DNA of 64,000 nucleotides, from NCBI RefSeq assembly GCF_014200435.1, contig NZ_JACHBR010000001.1, forward strand, positions 2,604,001 to 2,668,000. The letters are read 5' to 3'. The translations under genes and the position numbers were made by a program. Every line of letters starts with the position of its first letter. Position 1 is the stretch's first letter. Positions 32,565-40,251 of the stretch are shown piece after piece. Below the pieces are notes generated by a model. It was not told the origin of the DNA. It made no database searches and was given only the letters and a program-made list of their open reading frames with translations. The stretch is from Sphaerisporangium krabiense. GTDB taxonomy: Bacteria; Actinomycetota; Actinomycetes; Streptosporangiales; Streptosporangiaceae.

Positions 32565-33857
32565 TCAGGCAGCGAGCGAGAGCGCCGGCCGCACCAGCGG
32601 ACGCCACAGCCACGCCGAGGAGTGCAGGGCGTACCGCAGGGCGTCGCAGGAGTGGTCGTCGACCTTCAGGGGCTTGTCCTCACCCTTCTCGGCGGCCTTG
32701 TCGTCCCACGAGTACCCGGGCAGCTCGGCGAGGAGGCCCTCGCATGAGTGGTGGATGCGGAGCTGGTCGGCGCCGAGGAGGGTGGAGACGGTGCGGATGC
32801 CGTCGATGACGCTGTTGTTGGCAGCCGAGACGCTGGGCACCTTGTCCGACCAGAGCTGCGTCATGAACGAGGCGGCCGAGGGGTCGACGTAGATGCGCTC
32901 GGGCTGGATGCCGCGGGTCTTGCCCTGTTCCCGCGGGCGCTCGACGAGGGCGAGCCATGCGCGCAGCTCGCGCGAGTATTCGCCGTCGGTCAACTGCCGG
33001 CGGGCGGTGCGCGAGTCGTGCCGGTACTCGGCGACGACGTGCAGGCGGCGGTCTTCGCCGAGGCCGACGGCGAGCGCGGCGAAGGGGTTGACGGTGCCGT
33101 AGTCGATGCCGAGGGAGAACCATCGGTCGATAGCGGGCAGGTCGTCTGTGACGTGGTGCTGGTCGTCGAACATCTCGTAGATGGCGCCCTCGGCGAGGCA
33201 CCAGGCGCCTTCGATGAAGCGGCGGTACCAGAGGCCCACGTACTGGGCCTTGAGCCGGGCGATGTACGACGGTTCGAGACTTGGGTTGTCGTCGAGGCTG
33301 AAGTGCCAGTGCCGCATGCCGATCTCGGCGGCGCGGGCGATGAAGTCCCGCTTCAACCAGTGCCCGGGGCCGTCGGGGTTGGTGGTGGCCAGCATCTTGG
33401 CGCCGGGGACGCGCAGGCGGGACAGGAGCATCATCCAGAACGACTGTGGCAGCAGCGTGGCCTCGTCGACGTAGGCGAGGCCGATGGTGGCCCCGCGGAT
33501 GCGTCCTTCGGCGCGGGCGTCGGCGGCGCCGATGAGGTGCACGGTGCGGCCGAGGATGACGGCGGTCGTCGACCCGGTGGTGTGGTGGATCTGGCCGGCG
33601 AGCATGCCGAACAGGTGGCTGCTCTGCAACGGGTCGATGATGTTGCGCTCGATGGTCTGGAGGGTGCGGCCGACGATGACGACGAGGCCGTGGTCGGGCG
33701 CGGCGAGAAGCGCGATCAGGAAGGCCAGCAGCGAGGCGATCGTCTTGCCCGAGGAGACCGCGCCGGACCACAGGGCGATCTGTGGTGTGGTCTGCGCGCC
33801 GACCACGGAGCGGATCTGCTTGGGCGACAGGACTCGGGTAACGGCGTCAAGAAGCAT
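32565..33857 (-). CDS. Terminase large subunit
   Basis: The 430-residue protein has the packaging ATPase Walker A in SGAVSSGKTIA and Walker B in IGLAYVDEATLL, with the coupling motif ATTNPDGPGHW. The C-terminal RNase H-like nuclease has its acidic residues in LGIDYGTVNPF, IYVDPSAASF and KVDDHSCDALRYAL. The length is normal for the PBSX/SPP1 group. It overlaps the small subunit gene by 11 bp. It cuts and translocates concatemeric DNA into the head. Confidence 0.95.
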   Translation of the reverse strand: MLLDAVTRVLSPKQIRSVVGAQTTPQIALWSGAVSSGKTIASLLAFLIALLAAPDHGLVVIVGRTLQTIERNIIDPLQSSHLFGMLAGQIHHTTGSTTAVILGRTVHLIGAADARAEGRIRGATIGLAYVDEATLLPQSFWMMLLSRLRVPGAKMLATTNPDGPGHWLKRDFIARAAEIGMRHWHFSLDDNPSLEPSYIARLKAQYVGLWYRRFIEGAWCLAEGAIYEMFDDQHHVTDDLPAIDRWFSLGIDYGTVNPFAALAVGLGEDRRLHVVAEYRHDSRTARRQLTDGEYSRELRAWLALVERPREQGKTRGIQPERIYVDPSAASFMTQLWSDKVPSVSAANNSVIDGIRTVSTLLGADQLRIHHSCEGLLAELPGYSWDDKAAEKGEDKPLKVDDHSCDALRYALHSSAWLWRPLVRPALSLAA

Positions 33858-34365
33858 CGGCGGGCGGTGGTTCGTCGAGGGCGTTGGCGGCGACGTCGAG
33901 GGCGGCGGCGAGGGCGCCGAGCATGCTGCGTGCCTGCGCGGCCCCGTTGTCGGTGTCGAGCTTGACGAGCTGGGCGTGCTTGTCGACGGCGATGCCGAGC
34001 GAGGTGTAGGCGGCCTGGACGTCGCGTAGCGGCGGGAGAGCGAGGTCGACGACCTCGGCGCCGTCGCGCCCGTTGGTCACGACCTGGTAGGCGGACCAGG
34101 CGCGCTCACGCAGCCGCTGGACGTCGTCGAGGAGCTGCTCGGACAGCTCGGCGCGGCGCGCCCTCATATCGGCGACGCGCGCCCGCGTGGCGCTTTCGGT
34201 CTGCGCGCGCGAGAAGGCGTCGCGAATGCCGTTGTCGCTGGCGATCTTTCGGACGGTGGCGTCGCTCACGCCGTGCTGGCGGGCGATGCCGCGACAGGAT
34301 TTCCCGCCGGCGCGGATGGTCTCCAGGATGGCGGCGCGGAGCACGGGGTCGAGGGGCGGGGGCAC
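33847..34365 (-). CDS. Terminase small subunit
   Basis: The 172-residue protein opens with a helix-turn-helix: AILETIRAGGKSCRGIARQH and GVSDATVRKIASDNG, the DNA-recognition part of small terminases. Long helices for oligomerisation follow (RARVADMRARRAELSEQLLD) and a conserved-looking YTSLGIAVDKHAQLVKLD, which is frequent in actinophage small subunits. It starts at GTG 34365, seven bases after a tiny upstream gene. The packaging site is expected close by, but no cos or pac sequence is evident. Confidence 0.88.
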   Translation of the reverse strand: MPPPLDPVLRAAILETIRAGGKSCRGIARQHGVSDATVRKIASDNGIRDAFSRAQTESATRARVADMRARRAELSEQLLDDVQRLRERAWSAYQVVTNGRDGAEVVDLALPPLRDVQAAYTSLGIAVDKHAQLVKLDTDNGAAQARSMLGALAAALDVAANALDEPPPADAS

Positions 34366-34371
34366 ACGCGG

Positions 34372-34479
34372 TCACCCCCTGACGCGGGTCATGGTCTTCG
34401 GGCACTTCGTGCAGCGGTAGGTGTAGACGTTGCCGATGCACTCGACGAGGATCCAGAAGTGTGTGAAGGGGAGGCACAT
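34372..34479 (-). CDS. Tiny CxxC protein, 35 residues
   Basis: From ATG 34479 the product is MCLPFTHFWILVECIGNVYT followed by YRCTKCPKTMTRVRG. The CTKCPKT knuckle with upstream cysteines could bind zinc. It is the first frame downstream of the late promoter and terminator and ends 6 bp before the small terminase start. The size is below usual calling limits, so it may be a leader peptide rather than a stable protein. Confidence 0.5.
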   Translation of the reverse strand: MCLPFTHFWILVECIGNVYTYRCTKCPKTMTRVRG

Positions 34480-34500
34480 GGGCACCCCCGAGAAACGCGA

Positions 34501-34527
34501 AAGCCCCGGGCGTGACCTCCGGGGCTG
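34501..34527 (-). terminator. Terminator just downstream of the late promoter
   Basis: AGCCCCGG and CCGGGGCT form an 8-bp stem with a 9-base loop. On the minus strand it is followed by TTTCGCGTTTC. It lies about 25 bases after the predicted late transcription start, so late genes should need readthrough. Confidence 0.7.
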
Positions 34528-34558
34528 TTCGTGATCAAGGCATGAAGTATCAGGGGCG

Positions 34559-34587
34559 ATTATCCACAGCCCTCCGAGCTGCGTCAA
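34559..34587 (-). promoter_or_regulatory. Late promoter, sigma-70 type, with a DnaA-box-like sequence
   Basis: TTGACG (34587-34582) and GATAAT (34564-34559) are exactly 17 bp apart, very close to consensus. The -10 overlaps TTATCCACA (34560-34568 on the plus strand), a perfect DnaA-box match, so it may be either or both. It points at the terminase-structural operon. Confidence 0.75.
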
Positions 34588-34596
34588 CCTGAACGA

Positions 34597-35388
34597 TCAT
34601 CGAGTGCCCGTGACCGCCTCGCGGGCCCTGGTGATCTGCTCGTCGGCGGACATGACGCGCCGGGCGAGGTTCTCCCAGTCGGTGAGCGGCCAGCAGGGTT
34701 GCCCGCGCCACCAGGTGCCGACCTCGCGGTGCGGCGGCTCGCAGGCGCCCTCGCAGACGATGGCGATGTGCTGCTCGCAGGTGGGGCAGAACCGGCGCGG
34801 GTGGCCGTGGCGGCAGTCCTGCTCGGCGAGCAGGTTGCGGATGCGCCAGGTGCGCGCGCCGCCGGCCGGGGCCTCGGCGGTGACCCCGCGGCACCAGGGG
34901 CAGACGACGTCGAGGAGCTGCCCGTCGAGGACGAGAGCGAGGGTGCGCGCGGTCTGGTCGACGAGGCGGCGGGCGATGGGGGCTGCCCAGTCGGCGATCT
35001 CGTCGGGCAGGTGGGCGGCGGCGTAGTCGAGGTAGGGCCGGGCGTCGGCATAGGCGGTGCTCGGGTACTCCAGGGGCGCCAGGCCGTGGTGCTCGGTGAC
35101 CGCGTCGGCGAGCTGTACGGCGTCCCACAGGATGCTCGCCATGGTGTCCAACACCCCGACGTCGACCGGCGCCGGGTGCTCGCCTGGCATCACGCCGACG
35201 CGTTCGAGGCGTTCGATGCGCGCCTGCTGGTCGCGCTCCTCGGCCTGCTCGGGGGTCAGGTGCGGCTGCCGCCAGGGCCGCGCCGTTCCCGGCAACCGGG
35301 ACTCTGCCAGATCGTCCCAGTAGTGCGCAACCCAGACCAGATCGGCGGCGACGGCCGTGGTGAGTTCAGAACGGGCAGCGGTCGTCAT
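34597..35388 (-). CDS. Phage protein with zinc-binding cysteines (unknown)
   Basis: From ATG 35388, behind AGGGGG, the product has 263 residues. The N-terminal half is helical. The C-terminal half has several Cys/His pairs: LLDVVCPWCRGV, DCRHGHPRRFCPTCEQH and VCEGACEPPHREVG, which look like zinc knuckles. It ends right before the late promoter and is the last gene of the early operon. Similar proteins are common but uncharacterised in actinophages. A regulatory or nucleic-acid-binding role is possible. Confidence 0.7.
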   Translation of the reverse strand: MTTAARSELTTAVAADLVWVAHYWDDLAESRLPGTARPWRQPHLTPEQAEERDQQARIERLERVGVMPGEHPAPVDVGVLDTMASILWDAVQLADAVTEHHGLAPLEYPSTAYADARPYLDYAAAHLPDEIADWAAPIARRLVDQTARTLALVLDGQLLDVVCPWCRGVTAEAPAGGARTWRIRNLLAEQDCRHGHPRRFCPTCEQHIAIVCEGACEPPHREVGTWWRGQPCWPLTDWENLARRVMSADEQITRAREAVTGTR

Positions 35389-35740
35389 CAAATCCCCCTG
35401 GCGATTTATCGGGTACCTCGGTGGGTGGTGCGGCCGGAATAGGAGCCCCGCATTTGTGGGCCACTAATACGGGATATCTGCGTTTGGCTCGGATATTCCA
35501 TTCGTAGCGGTATTCGAGTTCTTTTCTTCTGCTGTCGCCGACGAGGTCGTATGTCGCGCGGCCCTGGGCGATGGCGATCACCTCGCCCATTTCGTCGACG
35601 GGCGCCAGATCGACGACGGCGTTCATGGCGGCGCGGTCGGCATCCAGGCCGGCGAGCACCGTGGCTCCGCAGGCGCACTGCCGGGCGCCGGCGGTGCGGA
35701 GGTTGCCGCCGCCCTTGGCGAGGAGCCAGGCGGGGATCAC
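35366..35740 (-). CDS. Small zinc-ribbon-like phage protein
   Basis: From GTG 35740, overlapping the primase-helicase stop by 4 bp, the product has 124 residues. It carries CACGATVLAGLDADRAAMNA near its start and VAHKCGAPIP later, so two CxC/C pairs can make a zinc ribbon. It ends in an acidic DDDRCPF tail. Coupling to the primase suggests a replication accessory role, such as a primase zinc module acting in trans, but that is inference. Confidence 0.68.
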   Translation of the reverse strand: MIPAWLLAKGGGNLRTAGARQCACGATVLAGLDADRAAMNAVVDLAPVDEMGEVIAIAQGRATYDLVGDSRRKELEYRYEWNIRAKRRYPVLVAHKCGAPIPAAPPTEVPDKSPGGFDDDRCPF

Positions 35741-38283
35741 AGGGCGTCCTCGGGGTCGAGAAGGAGCCCGGTGGCGGGGTTGACTCGCGCGCCGTCGACG
35801 AGGATCCAGTCGGGCACCGGGGCGATCAGGTCTGAGGGGTCTCTCGGGTCGGTGTCGGAGGCGGAGTGTGCGCCAGTGCGCCACCCCCCTTTAGGGGGGC
35901 GCACTGGCGCACTCCCGCCGATGGGGGGTGGCGCACTCGTGGCGAGGTGGCGCACTGAGCCTGTGACCTGCGGTTTGAGTGCGCCACCCCCCTGGCGCAC
36001 TGGTGGCGCACTGGACTCGGGTTCGTGATCTTCGCCGGAAGAGGGTGGCGCACTGAAAGTGCTGGTCACAGAGTCAGTGCGCCGATGATCTGTAAGGAGT
36101 GGCGCACTCGACGGTCCTGACACCGCCCAGTGCAGGGTGCTCCCGCGCGCCCCATCGGCTGCCCGCAGCAGTCCCAGGGAGACCCCTCTCTTGATCGCCT
36201 TGCGGACCTCGTTGCGGCCGAGGTCCTCGCCGAGGGCGTCCTCGATCTGCCGCTTGGAGGAGCCCGGAGACAGCGTCAGCCACTCGCTGATCGCGTCGAT
36301 GACGACGTCGCTCTTGGCGTCCTTGCGCGAGCCTCCGGCGATCTCCAGGCACCGCGCGGCCGGGTCGAAACTGAGCAGGGATTCGGGCACATCGACGTCG
36401 CGTCCATAGGCGGAGAAGAAACGCTTCGCCGAGGGATCCATTTCCCCGTCGTCGCTTTTCTCGCGCACGAGCCGCCATTCCACGTCCGGCCAGTCGCGCA
36501 GGCGCGACGCACCCCGGGACCGCTCGCCCTGGTGCCCCATGTGGTGCACGAGAACGGCCTCTTGGACTCCCGCCTCTTTCAGCATTTCGTCGAATGCGAC
36601 GAGGAATCGCCCGGCCTCTTTGTCCTCGGAAAGGCCGAGGGCGTCGAGAATGGGCGCGAGGCAGTCGAGGATGACGACGGTGGCGCCCGCGGCGCGCAGG
36701 TCCGCGGCCCACTCCGATCGCGTCTGCGGGTCGAGCAGGTCGAAGCTCGACAGCCGGCCGCGCAAGGAGACGACGGCCGCCGCCGCGGTGTTCTGGACGC
36801 GCTGGTCGCGCAGCCACCGGCGCACCATGCCCTCATCCAGCTCGTCGTCGAGGAGGACGACCTTCCCGGCGAACGGCTCGACGTCGAACTTGCCGAGGAA
36901 CGGGGTGGAGTCGACGAGCGAGCGCAGCAGGTTGCCGACCATGGTGGTCTTGCCGGCCTTGAACTGCGCGGCCAGCACGACCCGGCCACCCTTCGGCCAC
37001 AGGCCCTGCACGCGGTAGGCGACGGGCTCGTCAGGCACGGCGAGGAAGTCGTCCAGGCCGACGATGGGCGGTCGGGTGGCGACGCCCCCGCGGGCCTTAC
37101 GGGCGCGCCGGGCCGCCTCCTCGCGGATGCGGATCCGGCGCAGCTCGGCGGCGACCTCGCGCTCGAACGCCAGGGCCTCCAGGTCGATCGCTTCGGCATC
37201 TCCCGAAGTGATGTCGCCCTCGTCGTCGACCTGGCTTTTTGCCACCTCCGGCAAGAAGGTGTCACCGGCGAAAGGGGGCGGCTCCGCGGTACGGTTCTCG
37301 CTCGGCGCGATCAGCCCCGCCAGGGCGTCGCCGGGCGCGAGCCGGGTGTCCACGTCGGCGCGCACCGCGGCGAGGTCGGCGGCGCGCACCTGGGCGACCG
37401 CCCAGGCGAGGATGCCCATGAACTCCCCGCGCGCCTGAACCCGGGTGAGCGTGCGCTCGCTGCCGTCACGGCTGGTGGCCATGGCCCGGGTGAACGCCTC
37501 CAGCAACGCCGTGGCGGCCTCCAGCGCCGGGTACAGGCCGGCGGCGGCCTCGCGCATCGCCCCCGCGGTGGCGCGCAGCGCGATCCCGTGCCGAGACTCG
37601 CCGGTCGCCAGCGCGGTGGCGACCTGCGTCAGCACGCCGTGCAGCAGCTCGGGGCGCTCGCGCGCGGTGTGCCGGTCGAGGAACGCCTTGACCTCGCCGT
37701 CGGTGGCCGCGTCCGCCGAGTCGCCGGCGTCGGGCAACTCGGCCGCGACGGGCTGCGGGAGCAGGGGCAGCGAGCCGGTGCGCACCCAGTGATACCGGCC
37801 GCCCTGCTCGTGCTTCTCGTGCGTCGAGGGCGCGACGACGACGATGCCGTTCTTCCCGCGCACCTCGCCCCAGCCCTTCCCGAGGCCGCCGAGGCGGTTG
37901 CCGAGGACGCGGCCGGGCGGGGCGAGGTAGAAGTAGTGCCCGCGCCGCTCGTCGGTCGTCCTGGTGGACTGGAACGGGCCGGGGACGACGCCGAGCGCGG
38001 CCACCATGAGCGAGGGCAGCGCCTCGGGCCGGTCGACGTCGAAGACGATCGCGCCGGACCGGCCGACGTGCAGGGCGAGCGCGTCGTCGGTGCCCGCGAA
38101 CCAGGCGATGATCCGCTCGGCGTCGCGCGAGCTCTTCGACGGCCAGCCCTTGCCGAGGACGCTCCCGGCGTGCTTGGTGGCCTGGTCGACGGGGAGCACG
38201 TACCAGCCGGCGCGCGCGTAGGCGAGCGCGGCGCCGAGGGTGTCGGAGTCGTCGTCGACCTCGGGGATGTGCAGGTCGGTCAC
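35737..38283 (-). CDS. Bifunctional primase-polymerase/helicase (Prim-Pol plus RepA-like ATPase)
   Basis: The 848-residue protein begins with a Prim-Pol domain: ALAYARAGWYVLPVDQATKH, the catalytic acidic pair in AIVFDVDRPEALP and GHYFYLAPPGRVLG. The RecA-like ATPase follows at about residues 420-640, with Walker A VLAAQFKAGKTTMVGNLLRS, Walker B VVILDCLAPIL and VLVHHMGHQGERSRGASRLR. A winged-helix segment (SKRQIEDALGEDLGRNEVRK) and a low-complexity tail end it. It likely initiates and primes phage replication. The tail-coding DNA holds a repeat array. Confidence 0.92.
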   Translation of the reverse strand: MTDLHIPEVDDDSDTLGAALAYARAGWYVLPVDQATKHAGSVLGKGWPSKSSRDAERIIAWFAGTDDALALHVGRSGAIVFDVDRPEALPSLMVAALGVVPGPFQSTRTTDERRGHYFYLAPPGRVLGNRLGGLGKGWGEVRGKNGIVVVAPSTHEKHEQGGRYHWVRTGSLPLLPQPVAAELPDAGDSADAATDGEVKAFLDRHTARERPELLHGVLTQVATALATGESRHGIALRATAGAMREAAAGLYPALEAATALLEAFTRAMATSRDGSERTLTRVQARGEFMGILAWAVAQVRAADLAAVRADVDTRLAPGDALAGLIAPSENRTAEPPPFAGDTFLPEVAKSQVDDEGDITSGDAEAIDLEALAFEREVAAELRRIRIREEAARRARKARGGVATRPPIVGLDDFLAVPDEPVAYRVQGLWPKGGRVVLAAQFKAGKTTMVGNLLRSLVDSTPFLGKFDVEPFAGKVVLLDDELDEGMVRRWLRDQRVQNTAAAAVVSLRGRLSSFDLLDPQTRSEWAADLRAAGATVVILDCLAPILDALGLSEDKEAGRFLVAFDEMLKEAGVQEAVLVHHMGHQGERSRGASRLRDWPDVEWRLVREKSDDGEMDPSAKRFFSAYGRDVDVPESLLSFDPAARCLEIAGGSRKDAKSDVVIDAISEWLTLSPGSSKRQIEDALGEDLGRNEVRKAIKRGVSLGLLRAADGARGSTLHWAVSGPSSAPLLTDHRRTDSVTSTFSAPPSSGEDHEPESSAPPVRQGGGALKPQVTGSVRHLATSAPPPIGGSAPVRPPKGGWRTGAHSASDTDPRDPSDLIAPVPDWILVDGARVNPATGLLLDPEDAL
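35865..36108. repeat. Iteron-like array of about 12 copies of GTGGCGCACT
   Basis: Within 244 bp, GTGGCGCACT or its reverse complement AGTGCGCCAC occurs about 12 times with few mismatches: near 35865, 35875, 35897, 35905, 35928, 35947, 35978, 35993, 36003, 36045, 36076 and 36099. Both orientations are present. The array is inside the 3' part of the primase-helicase gene, where the protein is low-complexity. It is a candidate replication origin. Confidence 0.85.
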
Positions 38284-38353
38284 GCGGGGGCCTGCGCGGT
38301 CGATCTGGAGTGCATGAGGCGGCCTCCCTGCGGTCGTCGGGGTTTGTCTGCGT

Positions 38354-38397
38354 GCCCGCCCGGGGCTCGAACCCGGGTGCCTGCCAGTCGGGCGGGG
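38354..38397. other. Structured element resembling a tRNA T arm
   Basis: CCCGCCCG (38355-38362) pairs with CGGGCGGG (38389-38396). Inside is CGGGGCTCGAACCCGG, which on the minus strand reads like a T stem-loop with GGTTCGAGCCC. A complete tRNA cloverleaf could not be drawn, so it is called only a structured element. Confidence 0.4.
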
Positions 38398-38400
38398 GGC

Positions 38401-38610
38401 CTACTCCCCTTCGGGCAGGAGCGCCCGTACCTTCTCGGCGGCCTCTTCGAACGCGGTGTGCGCCCCGTCGAGCGCTCGCCACGCCTCCGCCAGCTCGGTG
38501 TCGCCCTCAGGCAGGTCGTTGACCTTGATGCCGTACTCCAGCGCCTCGTACAGGCCGCCCTCCCAGGCGACCTTGAAGGCCACGTCCTGGCGGCTGTCGA
38601 ATCGGCTCAC
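38401..38610 (-). CDS. Small helical phage protein
   Basis: From GTG 38610 the product has 69 residues: SRFDSRQDVAFKVAWEGGLY, then EALEYGIKVNDLPEGDTELA and a terminal helix. It is acidic and probably all-helical. It is flanked by stem-loops on both sides (38354-38397 and 38642-38769), so it may be transcribed as a small separate unit. It has a weak ribosome site (GGAA). No family is recognised. Confidence 0.65.
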   Translation of the reverse strand: MSRFDSRQDVAFKVAWEGGLYEALEYGIKVNDLPEGDTELAEAWRALDGAHTAFEEAAEKVRALLPEGE

Positions 38611-38641
38611 GGTTGATTCCTTTCGGTTGAGCAAGGGGCGA

Positions 38642-38682
38642 GGCCCCTGCGCCACCCCCTCCCGAGGAGTGGCGCAGGGGCC
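38642..38682. terminator. Perfect 14-bp stem-loop
   Basis: GGCCCCTGCGCCAC and GTGGCGCAGGGGCC form a perfect 14-bp stem with a 13-base loop. It lies between the SSB-like gene and a small gene. The arm GTGGCGCA resembles the nearby replication repeat, which may be chance. Confidence 0.6.
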
Positions 38683-38728
38683 GGGTTCCCGCGCTGGCCG
38701 CTTCCCCGCGACCGGCGGGAACAGGGGC

Positions 38729-38769
38729 CCGCGCCATGCCGGCCACCGCGAGACGGCGGCACGGCGCGG
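38729..38769. terminator. Second GC-rich stem-loop
   Basis: CCGCGCCATGCCG pairs with CGGCACGGCGCGG with one mismatch. Together with the 38642 hairpin it fills the 210-bp gap between two early genes. No T-tract is seen. Confidence 0.5.
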
Positions 38770-38820
38770 GGGCGGGGGCGCCGGGCGCTGTAACCGGTCG
38801 ACGCCCCCACGATCGGAAGA

Positions 38821-39444
38821 TCAGAGCTTCAGTGCCGCCCGCTGCTCGGGCGTCAGGCTGGCCAGCGCGGCCTGGAGCGCCCCCGCGTCGACGTCGGCCG
38901 GGGCCGGCGCCGGGGCAGGCGCAGGCGCCGCCTGCTGGGCGGCCTGCTGCTGGTCGAGGACGTTGTACCTGTTGTCCACCGCAGCGGCCGGGGCCTGCCC
39001 GCCGTTCAGGAAGTCGTTCGCGGCGGCGGCCGACGGCGGGGTGTACGTCGCGCTGTACAGCTTCGGCGGGTTGAAGCCCCTCTTGGTCGCCTCGCCGTCC
39101 CCGGTGTAGGTGATGGCCAGCGTGCCGCCGACCTCCAGCCCCTTCGCCCCGGCCCGGCGCACCGCCTCGCGCACCGCGGCGAGCATCTTGGCCTTGATGT
39201 AGAACGTGCGCTCGCCGTTGTCGTCGTCGACCTCCGGGTCGCGCAACGTCGTCTGGACGGTGACCAGGAGCTGCTGCATCGGCTTGCCGTCGTTCCAGAA
39301 CTTCGGCTCGCCGGTGTTCAGGTCCTTCTGCTGCTCGACGCGCGGCGACTGGGTGATCTGCCCGGACACGGTGGTGCCGACGACGTCGAACTTCGCGGCG
39401 GCGATCCCGCCGCCCATGAGGAACTCGTTGGCGGTCATGGTCAT
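38821..39444 (-). CDS. Putative single-stranded DNA-binding protein
   Basis: The 207-residue protein has an N-terminal OB-like region (AAKFDVVGTTVSGQITQSPR, KPMQQLLVTVQTTLRDPEVD, ERTFYIKAKMLAAVREAVRR) that looks like the SSB used by many actinophages. A disordered Ala/Pro/Gln tail and a short terminal helix follow. It lies between the primase-helicase and the nuclease gene, in the replication block. The tail lacks the classic acidic SSB tip. The call is by pattern and context. Confidence 0.72.
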   Translation of the reverse strand: MTMTANEFLMGGGIAAAKFDVVGTTVSGQITQSPRVEQQKDLNTGEPKFWNDGKPMQQLLVTVQTTLRDPEVDDDNGERTFYIKAKMLAAVREAVRRAGAKGLEVGGTLAITYTGDGEATKRGFNPPKLYSATYTPPSAAAANDFLNGGQAPAAAVDNRYNVLDQQQAAQQAAPAPAPAPAPADVDAGALQAALASLTPEQRAALKL

Positions 39445-39462
39445 GGTTTCTGTGCTCCTTGG

Positions 39463-40251
39463 CTACTGTGCGATGAGATCGGTGAGGGACGAGTCCGGCG
39501 CCGTGGCGTCGGGGTGACCCGGGCAACCCCGGGCCAGGTCGGTGGAGCCCGGGGCGAGCCACGGGCAGGAACGGCACCAGGCGGGCGCGCGGCGCAGCAA
39601 GGGCAGCGCGGCGGCGCCCAGGGCCGAGGTGAGCTTGGCGATGCCGTCGACCTTGGACACGGTCTCCAGCGCGAGCGCCTGGTCGTACGGCTCATGCCAG
39701 AAGTGGCGCTGCTTCCACTCCTGGTCGCGGGGGAGGAAGTAGATGGCGACGTTCTTGACCGGGAAGCCGAGCTGCGCCCAGCCGGCGCCGTAGGTGTGGA
39801 CCTGGCGCTGGTACTGGTCGCCGGGGCCCTCGGCCTTGTACTTGCGCAACGACGGCCCGCCCACGATCTTCCAGTCGATGACCGTGCCGTCCACGTACAG
39901 GTCGGTGGTGCCGTCGATGTCGTCGCCGTTCACCTGCCCGACGACGACCTTCTCCTCGACGTGGTATCGGGGGATGCCGTCCTCGCGGAACGAGGGCAGC
40001 GCGTGGTTGGCGAGGGCGAAGATGATCGTTAAGGCGTCGTGGACGGCGGTGCCGATGAACGGCTTCCAGGCCACCGTGCGCGAGGCGTTGGTCTCGGGGT
40101 GGCCGAGCAGCTTGTAGCCGAGGCGCAGGTCGCACGGGATGCCCATCTCGCTCGGCCCGATGCGCGTCTGAAGCGAGCGGGGCGCGTTGGCGATGGCGGA
40201 CTCGATGACGCCGTCCAGCTCGGCGACGAGGGCCTCGACGGGCGTGCTCAC
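39463..40251 (-). CDS. PD-(D/E)XK nuclease (RecB/Cas4-like)
   Basis: From GTG 40251, overlapping the upstream stop by 4 bp, the product has 262 residues. The nuclease core is PSEMGIPCDLRLGYKLLGHP with an early cysteine, VHDALTIIFALANHALPSFR, and the active-site strand pair DGTTDLYVDGTVIDWKIVGG (D-x-D-x-K). The C-terminal CRSCPWLAPGSTDLARGCPG supplies cysteines, so with the early Cys an iron-sulfur cluster as in Cas4/AddB is plausible. It probably serves recombination or end processing of phage DNA. Confidence 0.82.
   Translation of the reverse strand: MSTPVEALVAELDGVIESAIANAPRSLQTRIGPSEMGIPCDLRLGYKLLGHPETNASRTVAWKPFIGTAVHDALTIIFALANHALPSFREDGIPRYHVEEKVVVGQVNGDDIDGTTDLYVDGTVIDWKIVGGPSLRKYKAEGPGDQYQRQVHTYGAGWAQLGFPVKNVAIYFLPRDQEWKQRHFWHEPYDQALALETVSKVDGIAKLTSALGAAALPLLRRAPAWCRSCPWLAPGSTDLARGCPGHPDATAPDSSLTDLIAQ

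Noticed and set aside
34372-34600. cos or pac packaging site upstream of the small terminase
   Set aside because: The position is right, but no complementary overhang or repeat pattern could be recognised by eye; phage end mapping would be needed.
35865-36108. CRISPR array
   Set aside because: The units are only 9-10 bp, in both orientations and irregularly spaced, inside a coding gene; no cas genes are near. It fits iterons, not CRISPR. The Cas4-like nuclease at 39.5 kb is a phage recombination enzyme by context.
38350-38440. Phage tRNA gene on the minus strand
   Set aside because: A T arm and part of an acceptor stem can be drawn, but D and anticodon arms do not form and the span is too short.
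36130-38616. Plus-strand open frame of 828 codons opposite the primase-helicase
   Set aside because: The Prim-Pol/ATPase motifs are all on the minus strand; the plus frame is antisense.
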